Origin: Megascapheus bottae
Taxonomy: Eukaryota > Chordata > Mammalia > Rodentia > Geomyidae
Assembly (NCBI GenBank): GCA_024803745.1
Contig: JANJXV010000037.1
Span: 5,965,001 to 6,029,000 of the forward strand
Length of the DNA: 64,000 nucleotides
Reading direction: 5' to 3'
The notes under the pieces are model-generated. The model had not been told where the DNA came from. It did no database searches and worked only from the letters and a program-made list of their open reading frames with translations. Positions 22,081 through 33,692 of this stretch are shown one piece after another (the first letter of the stretch is position 1; each line of letters begins with the position of its first letter). The position numbers and the translations under genes were made by a program.

Positions 22081-22381
22081 AAAAATCAGTGCAAATCCTA
22101 CAAAATTAAGAAATTGAAAGAAAGGGAAGTTTAGGAAGGAGAGGAGAGAATGTTAAAAGAAGCAATGCTGATGAAGATTCATTATACACATAAACTATTT
22201 TGTTCATCTCCTTTGTGTGACTACTTAAAATAATAGAAGAAACCTTACTTTAGAGTGCTTTTTTAGTTATTACTATTTCCAAAATATTAAGTAAGCATTT
22301 ATCAAACTTTCTAGACCTGGAAGAATCAATGGCATATATTTACTTACTTACATAAAAGGACTTATTAAAGAATATCTAGAC
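22081..22381. other. Unassigned AT-rich sequence
   Basis: No gene or repeat is recognised. Confidence 0.5.
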
Positions 22382-22560
22382 AGGGGCTGGGAGCATGGCC
22401 TACTGGTAATGTGCTTGCCTGCCATGCTAGAATCCCTGGGTTCCATTTCTCTATGCCACATACACAGAAAAATCCAGAAGTGGTGATGTGGCTCAAGGGT
22501 AGAGCACTAGCCTTGAGAAAGCCCAAGAACAGTGCTCAGGCCCTGAGTTCAAGCCCCATG
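22382..22560 (+). mobile_element. IDL-Geo SINE, sense
   Basis: The ID-like start (ggggctgggagcatggcctactgg), the B-box region (ccctgggttccatttc) and the Geo monomer (gaagtggtgatgtggctcaagggtagagcactagccttgag) are all present. The tail leads directly into an A/T/C-rich run and the CA microsatellite. Confidence 0.93.
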
Positions 22561-22604
22561 TATACATATACAAATATATCAAAACATCAGAAACTAATTA
22601 TTAA

Positions 22605-22605
<1 letters not shown>

Positions 22606-22651
<46 letters not shown>

Positions 22652-22652
22652 C
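22606..22652. repeat. (CA)n microsatellite at SINE tail
   Basis: A CA run with one CG interruption, about 45 bp downstream of the SINE end. It plausibly arose in the degenerate A tail. Confidence 0.95.
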
Positions 22653-24469
22653 GATTTATTCCAGATAGTCTTTTGACTTTTCCTGTTTTGAGTAGGACCT
22701 ACAGTATTTTGTGTGGGTATGATTACTAGGATAATATTTTTTTGTATAAATATTCTCAGATCAGCTGATTTTCATGTCTCTTTTATGAAGCCTACTTAGT
22801 GACTTTAAATAGTCTCTATCTGGTGAAAATTAATGCGGAGAATTTAGAGGCGAGTTAGAATTCCCAGGAAGTATTTCTGTGTTTCTTGTCTTCCCATCTC
22901 TGAGCATCCCACCTCACTTTATTCACTCGAATACTTTGAGGGAATTCATATCTTCTTTCTGATTATTTCATTAATCGAGGGGCCTCTTGTGGCCATTTAG
23001 ATGTTATCACTGGAACTTCACACATGAAAATACTACTTTTGAGTGTACTGTGGGCTTGGCTTACAATGATGTAAGTCATTATACAGTTTCATGGTATCCC
23101 AATGAAGCTGGTGTTCCAATTAATTTATATTCCACAACTGAAGTGACCATCCCAAGCCCAAGGAAACAGTCTCTAAATATTGACAATAGGATTTAAATCC
23201 AGGCCCCTATGGTAAGACAGCAGGTTCCTGTAAGTTCTAGGTTGCGTTACCTGTCCACAGAAAGGGACTGAAGAGCAACATAGCCATTAGAAAGATGCTT
23301 TGTCCTAACAGTAACTTCCCAATGAAATGATCTACTTTTTTTCTGCTATTGAATCTCCCTGGGGCTATTTAAACTTTAGTTTTTCTTTAGGTATCCTGAA
23401 TTTTTCTCAGTTACACCCTACCTTTCCATTAAGTTGCTATTTTCAGTAAATTATCTAGAAAGTTGTTTCATGATATTCAATATAAACATCAGTATGTACC
23501 TTATCTTTTTTCTCCTTACGTCGCTTGCCTTTTCTCTACATTTTGCAACACTGGTATCCTTTGTCTTTTTGACAAGAGTTATTTAAACAAGCTGTGAGCT
23601 GATGTCATCTTGTGGCTTTCATTTGTCATTTCTTAATCACTAGTAATATTTTCCATCAGTTTCCTGTTATCTTCTTTTGAAGACATGTAAATGGCTAGTA
23701 TTTTTAGTGTCCATTGGCAGTTGACTCCAGCAATACTCTAGTATCTGAATAAATGTTTGCTCATTTTAGAGACACCTGATGCTAAAATGCTGCTGCAGGC
23801 TGTGCTGGACTTTTACTGTGGGCTCTATAGATTGAGTGAGCCAACGTGCATGAGCAATGTGGAAATCTTACAGTTGAGGGCATGGTCAGGAGGTTTATCC
23901 TTTCATTTTCCTCATGAATTCCATTCTAGGTGGAAAAATAGCATTTGGATTATCACCATCCCATCACGTCAAAAATCATACACTTGTTCCAGCATTGACC
24001 TCATCATAAAGCCCCAAAAGAGTATTCCATTTTGCCAGTTTGTGGTTTGCTGACAGCTGACTCTGTCATCTCCACCAGAACAATACAGATCAAGAGCGGT
24101 CATTTCAGAGTATGAAATGCAAACTTGCCAACATCACCAATAAAGAGACTTTGCTCTTCCTCTTTCAATACTCACATCTATAAAAAGCATGAATTGTCAG
24201 CTTAATAAAGCACATAGAGCAGACATGAAGTCATCTTATTTTACTATATTTGCCTTACATTCCTTTCTTTTAAGAAAAGGCATTTCTCTTTTTTATGTGC
24301 TATAGATAAGGCTATAAAGTCAAGTCCCTCCTCTATAGGAATCAACAGTTAATCCATACTGGCCAATCAAAGCCTCCTAATACGTAACCCTCAGCAAACA
24401 GAAAACATCCTCCAGGCTAGATCTTCAATCTTGCTTGCTTTTCTTGCTTTCTTTGCTTCTCCTTTCTTT
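22653..24469. other. Unassigned sequence
   Basis: No gene is recognised. Open frames near 22987-23196 and 23757-24053 show no domain I recognise and lack gene context. A faint MIR-like word (ggatttaaatccaggc, 23189-23204) is seen. Confidence 0.45.
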
Positions 24470-24668
24470 CATTTCTTTTGTGCTGCTCCTCGGGCTTAAA
24501 CTGAAGGCCCAGACACTGTCACTCAAGCTTTTTACTCAAGATCAGTCTTCTACTACTTGTGATCTACTTCTGGCTATTTTAGGGGTAGTTTATTGGAAAT
24601 TATTGGCTTCAAACCATGACCCTCAGATCTCAGCTTTCAGAATAAGATTTCAGGCATGAGTGACTGGT
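24470..24668 (-). mobile_element. 7SL-Geo SINE, antisense, diverged
   Basis: The reversed Geo end (cctcgggcttaaactgaaggccc) is followed by a broken core (caagatcagtcttctactacttg), a linker, and the reversed 7SL arm (ggcttcaaaccatgaccctcagatctcagc). Confidence 0.75.
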
Positions 24669-25480
24669 ACCCTGCTAGTATTTCTTGTTAGTAATTGATA
24701 GAGCCACTCAGAAGATATTTCTTGGGATTATGATAGGTAAAAATAGAACTCTAAAGCAGTTTACAAAAATTGTGCTAGGGAGAAATATAAGGGAAAACAA
24801 AGAAAAGAACAAGGAGATTGGTGGCAAAGTTTAAGCCTCCACTGCTGAGTTCTCTAAAGACAGAACTACTGCTGGGATTTCCCTTGCAATGTCCTTACAA
24901 GACCACCATTCCTGTGCCCTTTTCAGTAAGAAGTTGAGTTTTTGTCATTAGCAATCAATAGAATGATAGTTAAACTTTGTGTACCATGTTTATATAAATC
25001 TAAAAATTTAAGGTTTTCAAACATTCATTCAAATGTAAACACAATTTATTTCTTTTATCTGTGTAACTGCCTATGTTGACATACAGTTTCAAGATTGGAA
25101 GAATTACATAAATTAGAACTATAAGTTATCCTCTCTGTCTAGAAACATAAAAATAGGAATACGTTTCTAGAACAACTTCAACTTTTGAATGACAAATTAA
25201 AGCACCAGTTACATAGCAGATTTTCGGAGTAACTGCCTATTTGGTGTCAGGTGGTGCAACCTAAAAGATGAAAATTGATATCTTTCTAGCTTTTATTTTG
25301 AAAAGCTTTAGCATCTTCTCTTGCAAAGTTGTCTATCTTTTTTTTAAAATCACTTAATTGCTTTCCATTCAGGTATTTGATGTATTCACATTCTTCTTGA
25401 TCTAAATCACTTCCTCCAGGAATTTAAAATTCAGTGGGACCATCCAATCAACCAGTATAATTATTTTGAACTTCTTACTC
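24669..25480. other. Unassigned AT-rich sequence
   Basis: No gene or repeat is recognised. Confidence 0.5.
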
Positions 25481-25484
25481 TGTA

Positions 25485-25715
25485 TTTTGTTGGTCATAGG
25501 GATTAAACTCTGGGCGCTGGGCGCTGATCCTGAGCTCTTCAGCTCAACACTAATGCTCTACCACTTGAGCCACAGTACCACTTTGGTTTTCTGGTGGTTA
25601 ACTGGAGATACGCATCTCACATACTTTTCGTACCCAAGCTGGCTATGGAACTGCAATCCTCAGATCTCAGCCTCCTGAGTAGCTATGATTACAGGCATGA
25701 GGCATCTGTGCTGGC
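25485..25715 (-). mobile_element. 7SL-Geo SINE, antisense
   Basis: In order: cataggg/attaaactctgggc, gagctcttcagctcaacactaatgctctaccacttgagcc, ggttttctggtggttaactgg, then the reversed 7SL arm ending gattacaggcatgagg. Confidence 0.88.
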
Positions 25716-25964
25716 AACCTCTTGCTCTTACAGCAAAGCTGATGTTTGTTTCTTGTCATTCACTGAAATATTTAACACAATTCTTAGTAAATCACTTCCT
25801 GTAACTCTACAGGAGACATTTTTAGATTTCATCTCATGCTTTTCCTGATTTACTTTTCAGAATATTACTTTGCAGAAGGTTCTACTTGTGTTACAGAACA
25901 AAGCATATTGAGGAAGACAAGAGAGATGCTCTAATTTACTTGGGCTCAAATTCAAGCCACTAGT

Positions 25965-26167
25965 CTTTTTTTTTTCTTTTTGCAAGTCCTGTGGCTTGAG
26001 CTGAGAGCCTGGGCACTGTCCTTGGGCTTTTTCTCAAGGCTAGTGCTCTGCCACTTGAGCCACAGCACCACTTCTGGCTTTCCTTATTTATGTGGTACTA
26101 AGGAATAGAATCCAGGTCTTCGTGCATTCTAGGCAAGCACTCTACCACTAGACCAAACTCCTGGCCC
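25965..26167 (-). mobile_element. IDL-Geo SINE, antisense
   Basis: Poly-T, gcaagtcctgtggcttgagc, ccacttgagccacagcaccacttctggc, then the ID part (gtggtactaaggaatagaatccagg, aggcaagcactctaccactagg). Confidence 0.93.
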
Positions 26168-26249
26168 CATAAGCCTCTAATTATAATATTTGTAGTATCT
26201 TTACTCAGAGACCTTCTTATACCTTCTTATCTAATCGCTAAGCAGTTTA

Positions 26250-26410
26250 GCCATAGCCCTTGAGCCATAGCTCCAGCTCAGGTTTGTGCTAGTTATTTTG
26301 CAGATGGAGTCTCATGAACCTTTATGCCTAGAAAGGTTTGAACCATGATCCTTTTGATCTCAGCCTTCTATATAATAGGATTATAGTATGATCTACTAGC
26401 ACCCACTCCT
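26250..26410 (-). mobile_element. Very degraded 7SL-Geo SINE, antisense
   Basis: The words cttgagccatagctcc, gagtctcatgaacc, gatctcagccttct and ggattatag appear in the expected reversed order. Confidence 0.55.
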
Positions 26411-27419
26411 GGTTCAATTCTTTAACAGAATTGGTTTGTGCTTCATTAATATTATTGAAAGGAATGCTTTTTTTTCTAAACTTGGAAAAGATCATGGTCA
26501 TAACATATTATTTGCTTGCTTGAGATTTGTCTTAGGAGAAACTAACTTTAGATATTCATTGTGGAAGGCTGAAAGAAGAGAAATTTTTCTGACATCTGGA
26601 AATCAGCATGGATCATCTTTATGTGTCATTTACCATGATAGTTTAAACTTAACTTTGTGTAACTCTGGTGAGTTATTTATGTTGCTTTTTATATTCCAAG
26701 CCAGAGCAATCCTCATCTTCTTTTCCATGCTATAGCATTTACAAAGTAACATATGGTTATCTTTGAAACTAAAAATTGTATTCCTTTTCAGCCTGGTTAT
26801 ATCAGTCCAGCTCTAACTCTGGGGGCAGTCTTGATCTGACACTATGTTTTATTAGGAGACATATCTGTGTTCTGTGATCTTAAATGGCAGTGTGTTCATG
26901 GTTTAGAGCAGGGTTCTGGACCAGGGATGAGTTGTCTAGGCAACCAGTGGGGTAACAATATTTTCAAGGTTTCTTTCCTCCCAAAAAGAAAAAAGTCAAA
27001 ACTATTTCAGGCAGCAATCTCTTTTTAGGTGACCATGATATGAAAACCTTCCTGTCACTTATCCATTAAATACTCTGTTTTAATGTTACTAGCTGCTGAC
27101 CTCCCAATATCTTCTGTAGAACATTGTGCTTTATGGAAAGTCTGGTCAATCTGACCACAGGAAATGTCATATTAATCTCCGTTGGGCATGCCACCAAACT
27201 GACCCCCTTTTAAAAGACTCAGAAATGATGGCATATTATCTCTAGTAGATTGTTGTGTACTTATTAATTATTTTAATGTGTTTGTCCTAAGTCATAAGAA
27301 TGTGATTGCATTTCACTATCAAGTTGTTTCACAATGACATTGGAATTTGAATTCTGAGTATGAAATTCTTGCCTTTGGTTTCTTCCTAGACCCCAGAGTT
27401 TAAAAACAATGTATGCATG

Positions 27420-27422
<3 letters not shown>
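26411..27422. other. Unassigned sequence with a possible MER20-like word
   Basis: No gene is recognised. The run gagcagggttctggaccaggga (26906-26927) resembles the start of the ancient DNA transposon MER20. It is too short to call. Confidence 0.35.

Positions 27423-27464
<42 letters not shown>
27423..27464. repeat. (CA)n microsatellite
   Basis: A pure AC/CA run of about 42 bp. Confidence 0.97.
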
Positions 27465-27466
<2 letters not shown>

Positions 27467-28216
27467 CAAATTTTATAATTTTTGGTATGGAATAAAGGTA
27501 GTTTGAGATTACACCAGAAATGAAAATTGTTTACAATTTTACTATTGATTAAACTATTTTAATTTGTTTTCATAAAAAGGTACATTAAAATGAAAGAATA
27601 TACTAAGTAGATGCAATATTGCCAACCCAGTAACCATTCAATTTCCTTAGGTTCACAATATTCTCGCAATATTTGGGGGCATTGCTTCTGCAAATCCATG
27701 CAGTTCTATTTAGATGGAGTCTGTGTCCTATTCCCAAGAGAAGAAAATTATCCAGATGTGCCTAACTGGAAAATTATACATATCCAGTCCCCATGGGTCA
27801 TTCAGGGAATCACATGTGATCTAGGTAGGCCAGTGACATCAAGTTTAAGCAAAGCTCACCTTCTAAGGAGGTTATGGAGAGGGTAGAATGCAAAAATCAA
27901 GTTGGCGCTATTCATATGACAGTCACAAAGGGTAAAAGTGTCTGAGAGTGAGCAATGAGGAAATATGTAAAACAATAAAGAAATGCTACTGGCTTACAAT
28001 TTTCTTGACTCAACCACTTAATTTTCATAAAACAACACATTTCTGCTTTCTGGCTTTCACTCCTTTCCTTTGTCTCTTACAAAAGACATTTCCAATTTAA
28101 TTTTTGTCACTTGCCATTGAAACATATTCCACCATTACAATTGAATATAATTATAACAGCTTATATACAATTATATCATCATTTTAAGTCACTTTATATA
28201 AATCAGTAATTAATAC
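27465..28216. other. Unassigned sequence
   Basis: A 91-codon open frame at 27611-27886 has no recognisable domain and looks like chance. No repeat is recognised. Confidence 0.45.
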
Positions 28217-28228
28217 AGGAAAATTATT

Positions 28229-28422
28229 ATTATTTTTTTGCCAGTTCTGGGCTTGAGCTCAGGGCCTGAGCACTGTCCTTGGACTTTCTCAAGGCTAGAG
28301 CTCTACCACTTGAGCCTCAGCACCACTTCCGGCTTTTTTGTATTATGTGGTGCCGAGGAATCGAACCCGGGTCTTCGTGCATGCTAGGCAAGCACTTTAA
28401 CCACTAGGCCAAACTCCCGGCC
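28229..28422 (-). mobile_element. IDL-Geo SINE, antisense, young-looking
   Basis: Full length, with an intact reversed B box (ggaatcgaacccgggtc). A perfect 12 bp TSD, aggaaaattatt, lies at 28217-28228 and 28423-28434. It forms an inverted pair with the next SINE. Confidence 0.96.
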
Positions 28423-28477
28423 AGGAAAATTATTTTTGAGGAAAGGGAAGTTGGAATCATGTTAAAAGAGGATTTGT

Positions 28478-28684
28478 AGGAGCTGGGAATTTGGCCTAGT
28501 GGTTAAAGTGCTTGCCTAGCATGCATGAAGACCTGGGTTCAATTCCTAGGTACCACATACATAGAAAATAGCCGGAAGTGGTACTGAGGCTCAAGTGGTA
28601 GAGCTCTAACCTTGAGAAAGTCCAAAAACAGTGCTCAGGCCCTGACCTCAAGCCCAGGACTGGCAAAAAAAATAAATAAAATGA
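28478..28684 (+). mobile_element. IDL-Geo SINE, sense, young-looking
   Basis: Full length: agctgggaatttggcctagtgg (A-box region), cctgggttcaattcc (B box), then the Geo monomer and A tail. The TSD aagaggatttgt lies at 28466-28477 and 28685-28696. Confidence 0.96.
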
Positions 28685-28696
28685 AAGAGGATTTGT

Positions 28697-29170
28697 GGGT
28701 CAAAATCAGACCTTAAGAGAATTGCACGAGAATATATGAAACAATGAATTTTAAAGTATAAACTTTTTACTTAAGTAAATTTTTTTCTTATACAGGAACT
28801 GAATGAATAGAAGTAGCCCAGAGTAAACTCTGCATTTTACCTTTTTGCAAATTACTTTTTGCTATAAACATGCATTGACTGAGTTGAGAGAAACTTTGGC
28901 CAACTTCAATGTTAGGCTCACACGAATCAGCTGAGTCTTAGGTGTAGTTACATACCTATGTACTTGTGATGTCAATAACCAAATCTACTGAAGTTTCTGG
29001 AAAGGTACATCTAAGCAGTTTTTTCCTACATCTATTCCATTGCTTGTAAAATAACTTATTAATTAATATCTTTAAGAAGATATTTTCTATGTGCAGGAAA
29101 CTTGATTCACCCTGTATCACCTCAAATTCTGTAAAGTAATTCCAGATAGTGGGAAGTATTATGTTCCTCC
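28697..29170. other. Unassigned AT-rich sequence
   Basis: No gene or repeat is recognised. Confidence 0.5.
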
Positions 29171-29178
29171 CATCCATG

Positions 29179-29391
29179 TTTGTTTTATTTATTTATTTAT
29201 TTTTATTTTTTGCCAGTCCTAAGGCTTGAACTCAGGGTCTGGGTATTTTCTTTGGGCTTTCTCAAGGCTAGCGCTCTACCACTTGAGCCACAGTGCCACT
29301 TCTGGCTTTTTCTGTGTATGTGGTTCTGAGGAATCAAACCCAGGTTTTTGTGCATGCTAGGCAAGCACTCTACTACTAGGCCATGGCCTGT
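29179..29391 (-). mobile_element. IDL-Geo SINE, antisense
   Basis: A TTTA-rich reversed tail is followed by gccagtcctaaggcttgaactc, the Geo core, and the ID part (caagcactctactactaggcc). A probable 8 bp TSD, catccatg, lies at 29171-29178 and 29392-29399. Confidence 0.92.
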
Positions 29392-29399
29392 CATCCATG

Positions 29400-29515
29400 A
29401 TATAGGCTAGGCTGGTCTAGAACATTTTATCTTCTGATTGATCTGGAATCCACGATCCTCCTGTGTCAGCTTCCCAAGAGCTAGAATTATACTTATGTAC
29501 CACCATGTCTGGTTT
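29400..29515 (-). mobile_element. B1/7SL monomer, antisense, old
   Basis: The words gctggtctagaac, gatcctcctgtgtcagcttcccaagagctagaatta and gtaccaccatgtctgg are the reversed B1 order. No Geo monomer is attached. Confidence 0.7.
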
Positions 29516-29999
29516 TATTCTGTGTCCTATCTAGGTAAGGGGATGGAAGCTCAAAAAAAGTGTTGATGAAGCCTCAAATAGTGTTGTGTCCTAGATCAAA
29601 GACAAAACTGAACAAAAGACTAATGTGAGATTATATCATGTCTATCTGATATAGTGTGCACTAGCTAAAATACCTAAAGACATTTATTATCATTGGAAAA
29701 GTGAAGGTTGTTTCCTATTTGGATACTGTATTGATAAAATGCCTAGCCTGTCTATGCCAGGCACTAGATTAGGCATTGGGATAAAAAATGCTGCCAAGCA
29801 AATTCTGTGCTGAGGCTAAACACACTCAAGAAGATCCCTTGTAAAGCAAAGCAAACAAACCTGATTTGTATTGCAGTGTTATTGCCTGGAGTCTTACTGA
29901 AAGACACAAGTTCTGAATGAAATATGTAAATCTTAAGAGCAGAAAAATAAAATGAAGACTCTAAAGGAATGGATTCTGGCCTCAAATGGTGCAGAAGAT
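29516..29999. other. Mostly unassigned; possible old L2/L3-type word
   Basis: Near 29750-29815 the run tatgccaggcactagattaggcattggga resembles the ancient mammalian LINE 3' motif (GTGCCAGGCACT-GGC). Nothing else is recognised. Confidence 0.4.
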
Positions 30000-30255
30000 T
30001 TGAGCCTTAAAATGAGATCAGAAACATTTGATTGCAGCTCTGTTCTACACTAACTGCTGTAAAAAGTGTAAGAAAGCAGTGTTACATGACATTTACCGAC
30101 TAATCAATGAAGGTGAATCTGAATCTCATATTCATCTATTGGCGCTATAGTTTTGGAAACGTTACTGACTGGACTATTCTTTTATCTCTAATTAGAGAAA
30201 GTAATTCCTACCTTTCAGGGCAGTTTCAAAGATTAAATTAAAATGAAAGGTATAG
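30000..30255 (+). mobile_element. MIR SINE (ancient)
   Basis: The right half is clearest: gttactgactgg, then ttatctctaattagagaaag, taattcctacctttcagggcagtttcaaagattaaatt, in MIR order. The left half is very diverged. Confidence 0.55.
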
Positions 30256-30256
30256 G

Positions 30257-30424
30257 CCAGCCCAGACACTGAAGTCTGTGAGACACTTATCTCCAATTAA
30301 CCCCCAGAAAAACAGAAGTGGTGCTATGGCTCAATGGGTAGGATAGTAGCCTAGACTGAAGAGTTCAGGTACAACACCCAGGCCCAGAAATCAAGTCCCA
30401 CCACTGACAAAAAAAAAAAAAAAA
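30257..30424 (+). mobile_element. 5'-truncated 7SL-Geo SINE
   Basis: It begins near the end of the 7SL arm (ggccagcccagacac). It continues with the linker (gagacacttatctccaattaacc) and Geo monomer, and ends in a long A tail at about 30410-30424. It inserted next to or into the MIR. Confidence 0.85.
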
Positions 30425-30948
30425 AGAATCCAAGACTGCAAAATCAGATATGTTGATTGGTTTAAGCTTGTACACATACCAAAGACTAATCACAGGACAT
30501 TGGCTACAACTATTACAAAGGAGTGTATTATCCGTGTTTCCATTATAACAAAATTTGAGGCAGGCTCTATAGGAAAATGTTTACTATTTTGGATCCCACA
30601 GAGTGGGGCAAGCATTGGCTGGGTTCTGGTGAAGGGTTTTTGGGATGCATAACACCATCTTGTGTAGAAATGATAAAAATACATTTGTATGTGTGTGTAT
30701 GCATGCATGCTTGCATCAGTGTGTGTATGTGTGTGCAAGTGAAGGCCTTCACATTCGTTCAGGGTTTTTCCCCTTCAGTCTGGGAACTTAGGTATCAGTC
30801 TTCTCGCATTTTAATATATTTATTTGATTTTAATTTCCTGTCATGCACAGTTATAGGCACTAAGAACAAAGTTGTCTGATAAATGCTTGCAGGTTTTGTT
30901 TGTTCTCTAATTTAATGAATGCATCATCAATCCTAATATTAGAATTAT
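30425..30948. other. Unassigned with TG/CATG-rich patch
   Basis: A degenerate TGTGTGTATGCATGCATGC patch lies at about 30690-30745. No gene is recognised. Confidence 0.5.
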
Positions 30949-31099
30949 TTTTTTATAATTTTTAATTGTGATTAATAGAAGGGATACATTATATTCACCA
31001 GATAGAAGGTGCATAACTTCACAAACATTGATATCCTTTCTTATGACATGGTCCCCATTTCCCTCCCACCCTCCTCCCACTTATCTTGATTTCCCCCTA
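30949..31099 (-). mobile_element. Severely 5'-truncated L1 3' end
   Basis: It carries the reversed L1 3' UTR: gattaatagaagggatacattatattcaccagatagaaggtgc, then the C-rich reversed G tract. It stops after about 150 bp. A short tagaatt repeat at both ends is the only TSD candidate. Confidence 0.88.
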
Positions 31100-31257
31100 G
31101 AATTCTGATTTTATTTGTGACATAATATTATTTCAGCCAGTGTTTAAAATTGTATCTAATGAAAGAGAATGTGGGTAAATACTTGCTCAAATTTTAAAAT
31201 AATTTTGCATGTTTAGGGTTATAATGAAAAGTTTTAAGTGACAAATTAAGCAATGAT

Positions 31258-31400
31258 TTTTTTTTGCCAATTTCTAGGGATTGAACTCAGAGCCTGGGAG
31301 GTATCCCTGAGCTTTTGGTCTCAAAGTTAGCAGTCTGCCATTTAAACCACAGCTCTCCTCCTGGTTTTTTGATGATAGAAAGCCTCATGGATTTTTTTTT
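31258..31400 (-). mobile_element. Geo right-monomer SINE fragment, antisense, diverged
   Basis: The segment gccaatttctagggattgaactcagagcctggg, followed by gagcttttggtctcaa and ggttttttgatgatag, fits the reversed Geo monomer and linker. Confidence 0.65.
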
Positions 31401-31943
31401 AAATTTTCATATATACACATTCACATATGCATGTATACATGTGCATTTTCATATACAAACATGATTTCTTTGCTCACAAAAATTATCATTTGGAAACCTA
31501 AAGTTAAAATATATCAATGATAATATTCTAATATTTATAACTTGTCCAAATCTATTTATTTGGAAAATTGTGATTCATTTGACTTTTTAAGCTACTTTTT
31601 GGCCTGTAAAATGAAGTTGACTTCGGAATTTTTATTTAAAAGTTTACAGTGTCTTAACATTGTATTTGAAGCATAGTAAATATTTCTAAATTGTTGATAT
31701 GAGGAAATTGCTATATATTTATGTAAATGACTTTTTAACCTCAGATTTTTTTTCTAGATTACTCCATTTTTAAGCTGTGTCAACGAAAATTTTCTTCATT
31801 TTAACACAGTCATTCTTTTTTTTTATTGTTTGGGTAGCATATGGAAGTGATTTTTTTTAAAGCATTAATCATACAAAGTAGAGAGATGTGTTATTCTCTC
31901 TCTTCTAAGGTTTTTTGTGACCTAAATCTAAGAATGATCTCCT
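31401..31943. other. Unassigned AT-rich sequence
   Basis: No gene or repeat is recognised. Confidence 0.5.
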
Positions 31944-32045
31944 TGGTGGGTGTGGTGGCTCACGCCTGTAACCCTCGCTTCTCAGGAGGCTGAGGTCTGA
32001 GGATCAAGGTTCAAAGCCAGCCCGGGGATAAAAGGACCTGAGACT
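31944..32045 (+). mobile_element. Left arm of a 7SL-Geo SINE, split by L1-bounded insert
   Basis: This is a very clear 7SL/B1-like arm (ggctcacgcctgtaacc, ctcaggaggctgagg, ttcaaagccagcccggg). It runs to ggacctgagact at 32034-32045, then breaks into a reversed L1 tail. The Geo half resumes at 35251. Confidence 0.93.
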
Positions 32046-33463
32046 GTTTTTTTCATTTTTTCACATATCTTTTATTGTAATTATTAGAAGGGTTACATTA
32101 CACTACCAGATAGAAAGTGCATTGCTTCACAAACATTGACACACTTTCTTATGTCTTGGTCCCCATTAACCTCCCCCCCCACTCCCACCCCTCATTTTGT
32201 TTTTCCCCCCTTCCCTATCTGATTTCAAATAACCAAATATGCATAAATAAATTATATCAGATAACAAGGTGAAATACTTTAACAATATGATATAACCAAG
32301 GGACAGCAAAAGAGATGAGAGATAACATAGGAAGGACAAAAATCACTCGTTATATGGCTTTTGTTTCTATATCCTGGAGGTCCTTTCATTTAGTGTCATA
32401 CTATATGGCCTTATGTATCTAGGTTTGGGTCTATTGTAAATCTCTGCTAGAAGAGCCCAAGGTTTCTATTGGTTATGACAAATGAGGGAAACCATTGAGC
32501 TTATGTTCTTTGAGTCTGGCTTACTTCATTTAATATGATCTTTTCTAAGGCTTTCCATTTTCTTACAAATGAGGCAATGTTGTTCTTTCTGACAGCAGCA
32601 TAGAATTCCACTGTGTATAAATGCCACATTCTTGTTGATCCACTCATCAACTGAGGGGCATCTGGGTTGGTTCCATATCTTTGCTATGGTAAATAGTGCT
32701 GCAATGAACATTGTTGTGCTAGTGGATTTAGTATGTCCTTGTTTCTGGACAATTGGGTAAATGCCAAGTAGTGGAATTGCTGGGTTATAGGTGAGCTCTA
32801 TGTTTAGTCTTTTTTTTATTTTGCCAGTCCTGGGCTTGAGCTCAGGGCCTGAGCACTGTCCTTGGACTTTCTCAAGGCTAGAGCTCTACCACTTGAGCCT
32901 CAGCACCACTTCTGGCTTTTTTCTATGTATGTGGTACCAAGGAATCGAACCCAGGTCTTCATGCATGCTAGGCAAGCACTTTAACCACTAGGCCAAACTC
33001 CCGACCCTATGTTTAGTCTTTTGAAGAACTGCCATACTGCTTTCCATAGTTATTGAACAAGTTTGCACTCTCACCAACAGTGTAGTAGTGATCCCTCCTG
33101 GCCACATCCCCTCCAGCATCTGTTGTTATTAAATTTCTTGATCCTGGTCATTCTAACTGGAGTGAGGTGGAATCTTAGAGTTGTTTTGATTTGCATTTCT
33201 TTTATGGCCAGAGATGTTGAGCATTTCTTCATGTGTCTATAGGCCATTCTTATTTCTTCTTTAGAGAATTCTCTCTTTAAATCTTTGGCCCATCTTTTAA
33301 TGGGATGGTTGTTTCTTTGGAGATTAGTTTTGGAGTGATTCAATTTTTTGAACTTTTGATACAGGTTAGATATGAGGCCTTTGTCTGTTGTATGCTTAGT
33401 GAAGATCTCCCACTCTGTAGGGTTTCTACTTAGTTTGCTATGTCCTTTGTGATACATTGCTCT
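32046..33463 (-). mobile_element. 5'-truncated L1, antisense, with nested SINE
   Basis: It runs from the reversed tail and 3' UTR through the ORF2 C-terminal region (reversed HCW..., PRCPSVDEW) to about 33463. The ORF2 frames are broken (32526-32711 and 33071-33457 carry shifted pieces). It is interrupted by an IDL-Geo SINE at 32814-33006. Confidence 0.92.
32814..33006 (-). mobile_element. IDL-Geo SINE nested in L1
   Basis: An antisense full-length copy with reversed B box (ggaatcgaacccagg). A perfect 16 bp TSD, ctatgtttagtctttt, lies at 32798-32813 and 33007-33022, and L1 is contiguous across it. Confidence 0.95.
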
Positions 33464-33471
33464 GGTTTCTC

Positions 33472-33692
33472 AATTTTTTAAATATGTGACATTATTGGGG
33501 TTTGAGCTCAAAGCTTTGAACTCTCACTGGATGTTGTTCTTTCTAGGCTGGAACCTTACCCTTTATCCACACCTCCATTTAGGGCATTTGGAGGTAAGAG
33601 TCTCATGAACATTCCTTTCCTAGTTCGCTTCAGATAGTGACCCTTAGGTGCTGGACTAGAATGAGAGGTATGAGGCACTAGCACTCAGTTCT
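33472..33692 (-). mobile_element. Very degraded 7SL-Geo SINE, antisense
   Basis: The words ggggtttgagctcaaag, gaggtaagagtctcatgaac, gtgacccttagg and gaggtatgaggcac lie in reversed SINE order. Confidence 0.5.

Noticed and set aside
22987..23196. 69-codon frame with an Ig-like look (ECTVGLAYNDVSHYTVSWYPNE)
   Set aside because: There is no partner cysteine spacing or splice context supporting an Ig exon, and the sequence continues as an ordinary non-coding region.
27611..27886. 91-codon frame as a possible small protein or exon
   Set aside because: No domain, no recognisable splice context and no similarity I can name.
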